Source: Spirochaetota bacterium (GTDB taxonomy: Bacteria; Spirochaetota; JAAYUW01; JAOAHJ01). Taken from it: a stretch of 50,922 nucleotides of DNA. Below, piece by piece: positions 17,212 to 26,746 of this stretch. Numbering within the stretch: position 1 is the stretch's first letter; each line of letters starts with the position of its first letter. The translations under genes were made by a program, and so were the position numbers. Where the stretch lies: contig JAOAHJ010000033.1 in NCBI GenBank assembly GCA_026415295.1, forward strand, positions 1 to 50,922, written 5' to 3'. Under the pieces are notes generated by a model, which saw only the letters and a program-made list of their open reading frames with translations, was not told where the DNA came from and did not search any database.

Positions 17212-18868
17212 GAAAAACATATACACCATCCCAATCACTAGGTGGTGGATTATCCTTATAATATTTGCATCTATCTATGTAAATCAAAGATGGGCCATCT
17301 TCATTAATTTCATATGCTTGAGCAAAATAATTTATTGCTTTATCCCAATCTCTTGATTTATAATAACTTAAGCCTTTTTTATAAAGCTCAATAACTTTTT
17401 CAAGAGTACTATCTATTTTTTCAAAAGGTTGATAGATAGCAAAAGGAATATTTTTTCCTTTTGGTCTTATCAAATCAAGTTCCCTTGTAGGAAAATGTTT
17501 TTCTATATAAACTTTAGTATACTCTGAAATTAGAATTGGGACTTTATAAGCTTTAGTTAAGCCTTCAAGTCTAGATGCGGTATTTACAGGATCTCCTATA
17601 ACCGTATAATCTACTTTTTGCTCTGAACCAATATTTCCAGCAATTACCTCTCCTGTTGAAATTCCAACTCCTATTTTAAATTTTACCTTACCAAGTTCTT
17701 CTTGTTGTTTATTAAACTCTTTTAATACCTCAATCATTTGAAATCCAGCTTTAACACAATTTAAAGCATCATTTTCATGAACTATTGGAGCACCAAAAAC
17801 TGCCATTATAGCATCACCTATAAATTTATCTATTATTCCATTATTAGCTATGATTTTATCTACCATAAAATTAAAATACCGATTAAGTGACTTTACCAGT
17901 TCATCAGCTTTCATTGATTCTGATATTGTAGTAAAATCTCTTATATCTGAAAATAAGATAGTACAAATTTGTTTATTTCCAATTAAAATTGAAGCATTAG
18001 TAGATTTAATTTTTAACATTTGATCTACTACTTCTTTTGGTACATATTTCTGAAAAACAGTTCTTACTCTCTTTTCGTTTTCTTTTGCTATAATAGCTTT
18101 ATAAGCATAATTTTTAACAGCATTATAAGCTTGATTTAATGATTCTATCATTATATTAAATGAGGCAGATAAATTTCCAATTTCATCATTATAATAAACT
18201 TTTACTTTTTTATTCAAATCATTGGTTTCTATAATATCGTTTATTGTCCCATTTAGAGCTTTAATAGGAAAAGTAATTTTGCTAATAACAAAAGATAATA
18301 CTAAAAAAATAAAGATAATAGTTATGATTCCAACAACTAAAATTTGTATTCTAATTTTTTCTGTTTCTGAATAAAAAGTTTTAGCTTCTTCTGATATAAC
18401 AATATACCATTTCCATGGAGAAAAGGAAATATACATACCTACTCTTTGTACATTATCAGATTTATATTCTATCCATCCAAATTCATTTTTAATTATTTTA
18501 TTAAAAAGTTCAGAATTTTTTATATTTGCTCCTTTATTTCTTGGAGAAATTACTACAAAACCCTCAAAACTAATAACCTCAATATATCCAGTTTTAGATA
18601 ATTTAATAGTTCTAGAATACTCCTCTATACCATCATAAGTTTTTTTTAACATTTCCTGATCATTCAATAGATTTGTTTCTTCTAAAATATCATATTGATA
18701 AGAAATATTCTTATACATATCTTCAAGTTTAAAAGAAAGAAACTCTTTAGCTACCTTAGTTATACCATCATTTGCGGTTTTTGTAGATAAAACTGCTATA
18801 AAAAGTAAAGGAAAAACTATCAATGGAATAGTAACTGATAAGATTTTCTTTTGTATATTCATATACAT
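17201..18868 (-). CDS. Membrane class III adenylate/guanylate cyclase with Cache-type sensor, HAMP and TPR-like tail
   Basis: Sensor cyclase making cAMP (or cGMP). From the ATG at 18868 it has a first membrane segment, an extracytoplasmic Cache-like domain (SKTGYIEVISFEGFVVISPR; WKWYIVIS), a second membrane segment, HAMP, and a class III cyclase domain. Metal-binding Asp residues are in ILFSDIRDFT and IDKFIGDAIMAVFG, and DYTVIGDPVNTASRLEG supplies the base- and ribose-contacting residues. Lys before the second Asp fits ATP preference. The tail carries a TPR-like unit (GLSYYKSRDWDKAINYFAQAYEIN) and ends PPPSDWDGVYVF, common on such cyclases. An upstream TTG at 18922 would add 18 residues with no ribosome-binding site. 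ATGs at 18868 and 18862 sit beside AAGAGA and are preferred. It overlaps the CHR transporter gene. Confidence 0.93.
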   Translation of the reverse strand: MYMNIQKKILSVTIPLIVFPLLFIAVLSTKTANDGITKVAKEFLSFKLEDMYKNISYQYDILEETNLLNDQEMLKKTYDGIEEYSRTIKLSKTGYIEVISFEGFVVISPRNKGANIKNSELFNKIIKNEFGWIEYKSDNVQRVGMYISFSPWKWYIVISEEAKTFYSETEKIRIQILVVGIITIIFIFLVLSFVISKITFPIKALNGTINDIIETNDLNKKVKVYYNDEIGNLSASFNIMIESLNQAYNAVKNYAYKAIIAKENEKRVRTVFQKYVPKEVVDQMLKIKSTNASILIGNKQICTILFSDIRDFTTISESMKADELVKSLNRYFNFMVDKIIANNGIIDKFIGDAIMAVFGAPIVHENDALNCVKAGFQMIEVLKEFNKQQEELGKVKFKIGVGISTGEVIAGNIGSEQKVDYTVIGDPVNTASRLEGLTKAYKVPILISEYTKVYIEKHFPTRELDLIRPKGKNIPFAIYQPFEKIDSTLEKVIELYKKGLSYYKSRDWDKAINYFAQAYEINEDGPSLIYIDRCKYYKDNPPPSDWDGVYVFHEK

Positions 18869-18960
18869 TCTCTTGAAATTATAATTATATATATATAATT
18901 CTATATTTTTTTCTAATTTCAAGCAAAAATAAAAAATAATTAATATATAATTTTTTTAAT

Positions 18961-19818
18961 TTATTCTAAACTATTTTTAATCTCCCTTTTTAATATAATT
19001 CTGATAATACTTCTAGCTATAAAAAACATTATTATTAAAATAAAAATTAAATAAAATTTAATATCAAAAAAATTATTTTCAAAATTATAATTTAGTAATT
19101 GATCATTATAATTGTTATTAAAGATAATAATAATAAATTGAAAAAAATTGATTAAAAAATGGAATATTGTAGTGTACCATAAGTTTTGAGTTTCTACAAA
19201 AACATAACAAAAAGATAATGAAATTATTATTAAGTAAGGTATTCTAACAAAATCAAAATGTAAAAAAGTAAAAAAGAAAGAGGAAGATAAAAAATAAAAA
19301 AAATAAAAATTTTTTTGGTTAAAATTTTTTGAAAATAAGGAAAATAAACCTCGGAAATAAAATTCTTCTGAAATCGGAGCAAGTATCACAATGAATAAAA
19401 AAGAATATATTTTAGAATAATTAATAAAATCAAAAATATTTTTTTGATAACTTTCTGAACTCATTAAACCATTTAAAAACATTATACTAATAATCATTTG
19501 TAGAAAAATAGCAAAAACTAAAGATAAAAATAAGAATTTTATTGAACTTATTAAAGTCTTTAATTTGATAAAAGAATAAAAAGGGATTTTCTTCTCTTTA
19601 AAAATCAAAAAAACAAAAGGAACTAAAAAAATTAATACAAACTGCAATAATAATAATTTAATAATAGAATTTTCTTTATTTTTTAAATTAAAAATAAAAC
19701 TCCATAATTTTTCAAAGTTAAAATTAAAAATTATAAGGAAAAAAAATATTATAATAGTTAAAAAAATTAATGGTGTTAGAATTAGAAAAATATTAAAAAA
19801 TAAATTTTTTTTATTCAT
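18961..19818 (-). CDS. CPBP (CAAX/Abi) family intramembrane metalloprotease
   Basis: Polytopic membrane protein of 285 aa with about seven or eight hydrophobic segments. The three glutamate/histidine motifs of the family are present: SEEFYFRG (EExxxR), FFTFLHF (FxxxH) and IFHFLINFF (HxxxN-type), so an active glutamic intramembrane protease is likely. Bacterial members have varied roles in prenyl-protein processing, bacteriocin self-immunity and membrane-protein turnover, and nothing in the context chooses between them. It follows the cyclase promoter region and precedes no obvious partner gene. Confidence 0.88.
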   Translation of the reverse strand: MNKKNLFFNIFLILTPLIFLTIIIFFFLIIFNFNFEKLWSFIFNLKNKENSIIKLLLLQFVLIFLVPFVFLIFKEKKIPFYSFIKLKTLISSIKFLFLSLVFAIFLQMIISIMFLNGLMSSESYQKNIFDFINYSKIYSFLFIVILAPISEEFYFRGLFSLFSKNFNQKNFYFFYFLSSSFFFTFLHFDFVRIPYLIIISLSFCYVFVETQNLWYTTIFHFLINFFQFIIIIFNNNYNDQLLNYNFENNFFDIKFYLIFILIIMFFIARSIIRIILKREIKNSLE

Positions 19819-19937
19819 ATTTTTTATAAATAATTTAACTATTTTATAATTTTATTATATAATATATATATTGTATAATACCTTATTAATAATTAAAAAA
19901 TATTAATTAAAAATCTTCAAATTTAAAACATAAAAAA

Positions 19938-20774
19938 TTAAATTTTTTTATTTTCATCTATCAAAGGAGCAAAAATAAACCTCATTAAATATTTCTTTAA
20001 TAAATTAAGATCCTTTTTGGTTATATAAGGTGATGTAAAAATTCTATTAAAAAGTCTTTTGAACTTTTCAACATCATTTCGAATAAATAGTTTTTTTCTC
20101 TTAGAAGCTTCAATAATTTCTTCAAAAAATTTTTCCTTATCTTTAGTTGTCGCTAACTTAAATATACTTTCTACCTCAAAATTTAATCCAGAAACTATTT
20201 TTTTTGATTCTTTCATTTCATGATCTTTTTTAATTAAACAATTTTTATATTGTATATTCTCAATATAGTATATTTCACTAAGAATAATACAAACTGCTTG
20301 TGCTAAATTTAAAGATGGTGATTCAGGATTTGTGGGTATATATAAAAGTTTTTCGCATTTTTGAATAATAGAATCCTCAAGTCCTGTACTTTCTTTTCCA
20401 AAAATAAGAGCTACAGTAAAATTTTGATTATTTAACTTATTTTCCATTATTGAATTGTAAAAATTCTGGAAAAATTCTTTGTGATTTGAAGATATTTCTC
20501 TATCTTTACCTGATCTTCGAGTGAAGGCTACCACAATATGTGGTTTTTCATTAAATAAAAAATCATCAAAATCTTTGTAAACTACTCTATTTTCAAATAT
20601 TCTTTTGCCTAAATCAGTATGAGCCATCCACTTACCTTCAGTTTCATCTTTCCATAATGGATTAACTAAAATAAGTCTATTAAAATCAAAATTTCCCATT
20701 AATCTTGCAATTGAACCAACATTTCCTGAAAATTCATTTTCAACAATTACTACCAGATATTTTACATTACTCAT
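19938..20774 (-). CDS. trmJ: tRNA (cytidine/uridine-32-2'-O-)-methyltransferase TrmJ-like
   Basis: SPOUT RNA methyltransferase of the TrmJ group. Motifs are VENEFSGNVGSIARLMGNFDF, HTDLGKRI (usually AxGAxxIL), VAFTRRSGKDR, FGKESTGLED and IPTNPESPSLNLAQAV. The last two form the SAM-binding knot. About 90 C-terminal residues form a helical tail with basic clusters, as in TrmJ. An upstream in-frame GTG at 20783 exists, but the ATG at 20774 has the ribosome-binding site GTGAG 4 bases before it and is preferred. It lies 50 bp downstream of the rdgB-like gene. Confidence 0.92.
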   Translation of the reverse strand: MSNVKYLVVIVENEFSGNVGSIARLMGNFDFNRLILVNPLWKDETEGKWMAHTDLGKRIFENRVVYKDFDDFLFNEKPHIVVAFTRRSGKDREISSNHKEFFQNFYNSIMENKLNNQNFTVALIFGKESTGLEDSIIQKCEKLLYIPTNPESPSLNLAQAVCIILSEIYYIENIQYKNCLIKKDHEMKESKKIVSGLNFEVESIFKLATTKDKEKFFEEIIEASKRKKLFIRNDVEKFKRLFNRIFTSPYITKKDLNLLKKYLMRFIFAPLIDENKKI

Positions 20775-20824
20775 AAAACTCACTTAAGAAGGTAATAAAA
20801 AACATACAATTTAAGTTTTATAAA

Positions 20825-21742
20825 TTAAAAAAAATTATTTAATAACTTATTAATAAATATTTCAAATGCTTCTTGTCTATGAGAAACTAGATTTTTTTCA
20901 CTAATTTGTAGCTCAGCTAAGGTTTTTTGTAATTCAGGTACATAAAAAATAGGGTCATAACCAAAACCATAGTTACCTTTAGGATCAGTAAGGTAACCAA
21001 AAATATAACCATTAGCTTCTATCTCTTTTTCTTCTGACTTAAAGTAAATAGAAGTTGTAAAATATGAAAAAAAGTAATAATCATTATATAACTTGCAGAA
21101 TTTTTCTTCCAATATTAGATTTTTTAATTTATTTAAACTTTTGTTATCTTTATTTTCTTTAAACAGCTCTTCTAAAAAATTAAACAAAAAATTTTTATAA
21201 TCAAACTTAATTTCATCAAAAACAGCATTTTTCAAATAATAAACTAAATTCAACAAAATTTTATTTCTTTCTTCAGTTTCATCTATAAAACAAAACCTTT
21301 TAGAAAAAACCCCAGGTAATATTGATATATCTTTCTCATAAAGAGCAAAATTAAAAAAATCCATTATTTTATTACTAATTAAACCAAAATTATTAAGAAT
21401 ATTTTTAGTTTCAATATATTTTAAAAAATTTTTTAACAAATTATTAATAAAATAATCCTTACCAAAATTTTTAATTGAAAAAGTTAATAATAAATTAGTC
21501 AATCCTGAATCTTCTCCAATAACTGGCTTTTTAAACTTTTCAAATATATATTCACATTTGATTTTAGCATTTTCATTAAATGTTTTTCCACTTTCTTCAA
21601 TATCTTCATAAAATGAAAGATCAGAAAGATTTATAAATTTTAAATTATAAATTATATCATTTTTATTATTAAAAAAACTTTTTAATTTATTATTAACTTC
21701 ATCAATTTTATGTTTATTTTGTGTTGCAAAAATTATTTCCAT
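20825..21742 (-). CDS. rdgB: Non-canonical purine NTP pyrophosphatase (RdgB/HAM1), with internal insertions
   Basis: Hydrolyses dITP and XTP so that damaged purines stay out of nucleic acids. The start is placed at the ATG at 21742, giving [16 protein letters not shown], the family N-terminus. An upstream TTG (21778) would overlap the previous gene and add 12 non-conserved residues. Conserved pieces are [43 protein letters not shown] and SHRQEAF. The protein is 305 aa against the usual 195-210. Two extra segments of about 50 residues each split EDSGL from PGVFSKR and the following helix from the next core strand ([11 protein letters not shown]). Active-site residues appear intact, so the insertions are probably loops. 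Confidence 0.92.
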   Translation of the reverse strand: MEIIFATQNKHKIDEVNNKLKSFFNNKNDIIYNLKFINLSDLSFYEDIEESGKTFNENAKIKCEYIFEKFKKPVIGEDSGLTNLLLTFSIKNFGKDYFINNLLKNFLKYIETKNILNNFGLISNKIMDFFNFALYEKDISILPGVFSKRFCFIDETEERNKILLNLVYYLKNAVFDEIKFDYKNFLFNFLEELFKENKDNKSLNKLKNLILEEKFCKLYNDYYFFSYFTTSIYFKSEEKEIEANGYIFGYLTDPKGNYGFGYDPIFYVPELQKTLAELQISEKNLVSHRQEAFEIFINKLLNNFF

Positions 21743-21771
21743 CCAATTACCCTTTTTATTTCTAAAATATT

Positions 21772-23919
21772 TTACCAATATCTTATTATATAACCAAATG
21801 TATCCATAATACTATTATTGTCATAAATTAATTTGTAAAACAAATAACTTCTCATAATTTTTTTAATATAGATTTGTGTCTCAGAAATATTTATAAATTC
21901 AGTATCCAATAAAGTATAAAAAGATCTATTTTGAAATAGTCTTTTTATTCTATTTGGACCTCCATTATAAGCAGCAAAAGAGAGCCCTTTAGAATTTAAT
22001 GTTAAATAAACTTGATTTAAATATTTAATTCCTAAAATAATTGAAGTTTCTGGTTCTGATAGTTTATTAATAAAATCTTTATCATATTTATAAGCTTTTT
22101 TATAATATAAATAATAAGCTGTTGATGGCATTAATTGCATAAGTCCAATAGCTCCTGCAGGAGAAACAGCATCTTTTTTAAAATATGATTCTTCTCTTAA
22201 TAAAGACAATATTTCAAAAGAATCAAAATATTTTTCGACATTATTTTTATCAATTAGATCCATAAAAAAGTACGGAAAAGAAAAAATATATTCATATAAA
22301 TTAGATGAAGCTATAAAATTAAGAAAAATATTCAATATTTCTTCATCAAAATAGAAGGAGTTGTTTAAAAATAAATTCAAATCTTTTTTAGTGGAAAAAA
22401 TTTCATCCTTTGTATGAATGTCTTTTTTTTCTTTAATCAAAAGATTTTTATCACTCATAGAATAAATTTTGTTTTTTATCTTTAAGAAAAATAAAGAATT
22501 ATCTCTAAAATTAATATAAAAGTTTTTAGATTTTTCATTGAAGATTAAATTTTGATAATAAACGGAATAATTTAAATTTCCAATAAAAAAACCAAAATTC
22601 CTATTTATCTCATATAATTTAATTTTATCATCAGATAAAGAAGATAAATAATTAATAATATTGATAAACCTATCAGAAAATCCATGATTAACTAGTATTT
22701 TAAGCAAATCTATAAATTTACTAATTTCTTCGTTATTAAAATTATATTTTTCTTTTAGGATATTTTTAATTAAATGTTCTATTTTATTTTTATTAAAAAA
22801 ATCTTCTAAATCTTTATAAAAGAAATGTTCAAATTTATTAATTATATCTTTGCTCTCATCAAAAAATATCTTTTCTAAATTTATAAATTTTTCATCACTA
22901 TATAGCGAGTTAATAATACCGTATGATAATATTGAATAATAATAATTTCCACCACAAACATAAGCTAAAGCTAAATAATCAAAAAATAAATTATATTCCC
23001 CCTGCAATAAATTTATAAGAGCTAAAAAGTAAAATATTTTTGATATATTAGATAAATTAATTAAATTAATATTTAAAAAATAATTTAATATTTCATACTC
23101 TAAATTTTCGAGACTAGTAAAATAACTATAAATTTTTTCTTCTGTTAAATTTATAATATCAACATTTTTTATTCTCAGCTTTTTGTTCTTTTCTAATTGA
23201 TCTGCAATTGATTTATTTATCTCTTCAGATATTTTTGTATGTAAGAATAATTTTAATTTATTTGTCCTTTCAAAAGAATACAAAGAATTATCTTCTTTTT
23301 TATCAGTATATTTCGAGAATATAATTTCATAAAAACCTTTTAAGATTTCATAATATGTATTAATAAATTCTATATATTTAACATCTATTTTTTTTATCAT
23401 TTCATTTATATATTTTTCTTCTTCTAATTTTGAATTTTCTTGATCATTATTTGCTTTCTTTTGTTTATTAATTAAAGAAGATAAATAATCAACATTTCTT
23501 TGAGATAAAATTAAGTATGGATTTCCATTTATATTTTTAAATATATTATAAGCATTTTCATACTTTTTCAACTTTAATAATAATAAACCTTTAATGTAAT
23601 ATAAAAAATTACTATCAAGTTTATCTGACTCTTCTAAATTATTAATATAGTTAAGAAACTCATTAATCCTATTTTCATCCCAAATCTTCTCTTCAGAATA
23701 TAAATCTTGTAATTCATTAATAAAATTATATATACTAATTTTAGAAATTTCACCTTTTTTAATTTTATTAAAATATTGAGATTCATAAAATTTACTGCAA
23801 TAGTCATTAAAATAATTATAAACATTTTCTATTTTTATACTAGAATTACAATCTATGACTAATAAAAACAAAAGTAAAAAAAACAATTTTAATAATTTAT
23901 TAAAATTTCTAAAATTCAT
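21772..23919 (-). CDS. Lipoprotein soluble-type lytic murein transglycosylase (SLT)
   Basis: Cleaves peptidoglycan glycan strands to 1,6-anhydro products. The N-terminus is a lipoprotein signal (hydrophobic run ending LLVIDC, Cys24). A long helical region (about 50-540) resembles the superhelical domain of Slt-type enzymes and is Lys/Asn/Leu-rich. The C-terminal SLT domain has catalytic Glu577 in [26 protein letters not shown] (shown here as EESYF plus the [10 protein letters not shown] block at 592-601), and AAYNGGPNR near 649. All three family motifs are present. Outer-membrane anchoring is inferred from the lipobox. The stop lies 30 bp before the ATG of the rdgB-like gene. Confidence 0.93.
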   Translation of the reverse strand: MNFRNFNKLLKLFFLLLFLLVIDCNSSIKIENVYNYFNDYCSKFYESQYFNKIKKGEISKISIYNFINELQDLYSEEKIWDENRINEFLNYINNLEESDKLDSNFLYYIKGLLLLKLKKYENAYNIFKNINGNPYLILSQRNVDYLSSLINKQKKANNDQENSKLEEEKYINEMIKKIDVKYIEFINTYYEILKGFYEIIFSKYTDKKEDNSLYSFERTNKLKLFLHTKISEEINKSIADQLEKNKKLRIKNVDIINLTEEKIYSYFTSLENLEYEILNYFLNINLINLSNISKIFYFLALINLLQGEYNLFFDYLALAYVCGGNYYYSILSYGIINSLYSDEKFINLEKIFFDESKDIINKFEHFFYKDLEDFFNKNKIEHLIKNILKEKYNFNNEEISKFIDLLKILVNHGFSDRFINIINYLSSLSDDKIKLYEINRNFGFFIGNLNYSVYYQNLIFNEKSKNFYINFRDNSLFFLKIKNKIYSMSDKNLLIKEKKDIHTKDEIFSTKKDLNLFLNNSFYFDEEILNIFLNFIASSNLYEYIFSFPYFFMDLIDKNNVEKYFDSFEILSLLREESYFKKDAVSPAGAIGLMQLMPSTAYYLYYKKAYKYDKDFINKLSEPETSIILGIKYLNQVYLTLNSKGLSFAAYNGGPNRIKRLFQNRSFYTLLDTEFINISETQIYIKKIMRSYLFYKLIYDNNSIMDTFGYIIRYW

Positions 23920-24213
23920 AATAAAAAATTATAATTAAATTTTTTGTCTTTTATAATTATCTTTTCGTTAAAGCAAATTTACATTTAAATCTTTTTATTG
24001 CAATTAATTTTATTTAGTAGATTTACAAACCTAAATGTTATTTAATTATGTAAAATTAATGTTGACTATTTTATAAATAGAATTATTTTTTTTTTGATAT
24101 TTTAAAAATAATTAAAACTTATTAAATTATTATTTTTAGAAAATAGATTTGAAATATAGCATCAAAATTTATTATTCTTTAATTAAACATTTTATTATTT
24201 TTTAGAGGATATT

Positions 24214-25338
24214 ATGAGTATAAATATAAAAATAGTTAAAAATAAAAAAGATTATCTTGATTTTATAAAAATTCCTTTCAAAATTTATTCAAAAAATAAA
24301 TTTTGGGTTCCACCACTTATAAATTATGAATTTAAGAATCTTTATCCTTATAAAAACCCTTTATATAATTATTGTGAAGCTACTCTTGCAATTGCTTATA
24401 AAAACAATGAACCTGTAGGAAGAATAGCTTGCATTATTAATAATAAAGAATGCCAAATGCTAGATCAAAAAATAGTCAGATTTTCAAGGATTGAATTTAT
24501 CGATGATTATGAGGTATCATCTGCTTTATTAAAATTTGCTGAAAGTTGGGCTACTGAAAAAAAAGCAACCATAATTCATGGACCATTAGGTTTTACAAAT
24601 TTTGATCATCAGGGATTATTAATATATGGTTTTGATAAAATACCAACTGTTGCATCTGTTTATAATCATCCATATTATGAAGACCATATTCTCAAAATGG
24701 GTTACCAAAAAGAGATAGATTGGGTAGAATATAGATTTCCAGTTCCAAAAGAAATTCCTGAAGTTGCAGAAAGAGTTGCAAATGCTGTAAAAAAAAGATA
24801 TAATATAGAGGTTTTAAATTTTAATAGAATAGAAGATATTTTACCTTATACAAAAAGTATATTAAAAATAATAGAGGAAACATACAAAGATATATATAGT
24901 TCAACTTTAATGGATGAAGTAACCGTTAACAGGTACATAAAAGATTATTTAGCAAAGTTGAATCCTGAATTTATAAAAATAGCTGTCAATAAAAATAAAT
25001 CAGTAGTTGGCTTTGTTATAGGAATGCCATCATTGTCTGAATCTTTGCAAAGAATTAAAGGAAATCTTTTCCCGTTCGGTTTTATCAAAGTTTTAGACGC
25101 TATAAAGAAGCCTAAATATCTTGATCTTTATTTAGGAGCTGTCACTCCTCTTATGCAAGGGAAAGGAATCCCAGCTCTTCTTATGATAGAAATGACTAAA
25201 ACTTGTATAAAAAATAAAATAAAATATGTTGAGACAAATTCAGAATTGGAAACAAATACTAAAGTTCAAAGCAACTGGAAATATTTTAATACAGAGTTAC
25301 ATAAAAGAAAAAGATGTTTTATAAAATATCTGACATAG
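24214..25338 (+). CDS. GNAT-fold protein of unknown substrate
   Basis: A 374-aa protein matching, from memory, a widespread conserved family annotated as N-acetyltransferase or hypothetical. Family blocks are FWVPPLINYEFKNLYPYKNPLY, GRIACIINN, RFSRIEFIDDYEVSSALL, GPLGFTNFDHQGLLIYGFD, YNHPYYEDHILKMGY and a second GNAT-like half containing VGFVIGMPSLSESL and GAVTPLMQGKGIPALLM, which resembles the acetyl-CoA pyrophosphate loop (QxxGxG/A). It is probably a double GNAT fold. The substrate is unknown. AGAGG lies 7 bases before the ATG. Its 3' end overlaps the next gene by 25 bp, implying translational coupling with the GT9 enzyme. Confidence 0.82.
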   Translation: MSINIKIVKNKKDYLDFIKIPFKIYSKNKFWVPPLINYEFKNLYPYKNPLYNYCEATLAIAYKNNEPVGRIACIINNKECQMLDQKIVRFSRIEFIDDYEVSSALLKFAESWATEKKATIIHGPLGFTNFDHQGLLIYGFDKIPTVASVYNHPYYEDHILKMGYQKEIDWVEYRFPVPKEIPEVAERVANAVKKRYNIEVLNFNRIEDILPYTKSILKIIEETYKDIYSSTLMDEVTVNRYIKDYLAKLNPEFIKIAVNKNKSVVGFVIGMPSLSESLQRIKGNLFPFGFIKVLDAIKKPKYLDLYLGAVTPLMQGKGIPALLMIEMTKTCIKNKIKYVETNSELETNTKVQSNWKYFNTELHKRKRCFIKYLT

Positions 25339-26639
25339 AGCAAAAAAAAATAAAAATTTTAATAATAAAAATATCATCAGCAGGTGATATAATTCATTCA
25401 ACGGCAGTTATAACAGGTTTGTATAAATATCTACTAAATTTAAAAGATTTGGAAAATAAGAAAGGTAATAACTTTGATTTTCAAATAGACACAGTAATCG
25501 ATCCTCAATATTTAAAATTAGTCCAGGATTTAAATATTTATACTAATTTTTTTTTCTATGATGAGATAAAATATATCAAAATTTTATCAATTATAAGAAA
25601 AAAACCCTACCTTATTTTTAAAAACTTATACTTAATATTTAAAGATATAATAAAAGTGATAAATACAATTAATAAAATTAATTACGATTTTATTTTTGAT
25701 CTTCAAGGTATTGAAAAATCATTAATCTTTTATTTTCTTTGTAAAGGAAAATATAAAAATTGTAAATGGAGTCTACCATACAAATATTTAAAAGAAAATA
25801 AATCAATGCATGCTGTTGATGCAATGGCAATTGTAATAAAAAAGTATTTCAAAGAATTCACTCCCAATAAAATAACAATTAATATTAAAGAAAATCTAAT
25901 ATTAAATAGACTCAAAAATAACAAAAAAGATTTTATAATAAAATTAATTGAAAATGGAAATTATGTTACTTTTTCGCCATTCACAAGATGGAACTCAAAA
26001 AATTTACCACTAATTTATTATATAATATTTTCATACTACTTAAAAGAAAAGCATAATATTAATTCGATTTTTTTAGGCTCTAAATCAGAAAGAGAAATAT
26101 TTTTAAATTTTTTAACAGATCTTTTAAAAGATCCAGAAAATTTTTTAGTCCAATATTACAAATCAAATATTGTATTAAATAATTCTACTAATTTTTTAAT
26201 AAATTTTTTAAATATTGACTTAAAATCTTTTATAAAAATTATTGAAAATGATACTCAAAAATTTAATTTTTTTAATAATTTTGAAAACTATTTATTAAAT
26301 AACAATGCTTTTATTCTTATTGGACTACTTGATTTAGATGAAGTGCCATTAATTATTAAAAATTCAAACTTCTTTGTAGGATCAGATTCAATGAATCTTT
26401 TTATTGCAGATTCCCTAGAAGTTAAAAATTTAGCTTTTTTCGGACCTACATTTCCCGAAAGAGTTGCTCCATATAATACAAAAAACACACAAAAATCTTT
26501 TATATATCAAAAAAAAGAGTTAGATTGTATAAAATGTTATAAAAGAGATTGCCCAAAATTAAAAAATGATTTTATGAGATGCTTATATGAAGTTAATTTT
26601 AATGAAATTATTAGAATTTTTGATAAATTAATTAATTAA
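25314..26639 (+). CDS. Glycosyltransferase family 9 (heptosyltransferase-like)
   Basis: GT-B enzyme of the ADP-heptose:LPS heptosyltransferase family. The N-terminal block IKILIIKISSAGDIIHSTAVITGL has the family's SxxGDxxxxxP/A pattern. YDFIFDLQG lies near 128. The C-terminal half has LIIKNSNFFVGSDSMNLFIADSL, the HxA-like donor region, and FFGPTFPERVAPY. A Cys cluster near the end (CIKCYKRDCPKLKNDFMRC) is a known feature of the family. At 441 aa it is about 80-100 residues longer than usual, with the insertion between the Rossmann halves (about 275-335). The start overlaps the upstream acetyltransferase-like gene. It suggests a lipid-linked or LPS-like glycan; the actual sugar is unknown. Confidence 0.88.
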   Translation: MFYKISDIEQKKIKILIIKISSAGDIIHSTAVITGLYKYLLNLKDLENKKGNNFDFQIDTVIDPQYLKLVQDLNIYTNFFFYDEIKYIKILSIIRKKPYLIFKNLYLIFKDIIKVINTINKINYDFIFDLQGIEKSLIFYFLCKGKYKNCKWSLPYKYLKENKSMHAVDAMAIVIKKYFKEFTPNKITINIKENLILNRLKNNKKDFIIKLIENGNYVTFSPFTRWNSKNLPLIYYIIFSYYLKEKHNINSIFLGSKSEREIFLNFLTDLLKDPENFLVQYYKSNIVLNNSTNFLINFLNIDLKSFIKIIENDTQKFNFFNNFENYLLNNNAFILIGLLDLDEVPLIIKNSNFFVGSDSMNLFIADSLEVKNLAFFGPTFPERVAPYNTKNTQKSFIYQKKELDCIKCYKRDCPKLKNDFMRCLYEVNFNEIIRIFDKLIN

Positions 26640-26746
26640 AATTTATTAAAAATATAAATTAAATAATAAAAAAATAAATATAATAATTTTATTAATAATT
26701 AAAAAATAAAAAATAATTTTTAACAGATTTAATTAGTGGAGGTAAA

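Noticed and set aside
17212-17238. An extended start for the first CHR half-protein
   Set aside because: The extra residues MIGMVYMFF are not expected in the family and the codon at 17238 is GTG without a ribosome-binding site. It is kept only as an alternative.
26640-26746. A SAM riboswitch upstream of mtnA
   Set aside because: The 107-bp leader is nearly pure A/T with no conserved riboswitch core or GC-containing helices. Only the GGAGG ribosome-binding site stands out.
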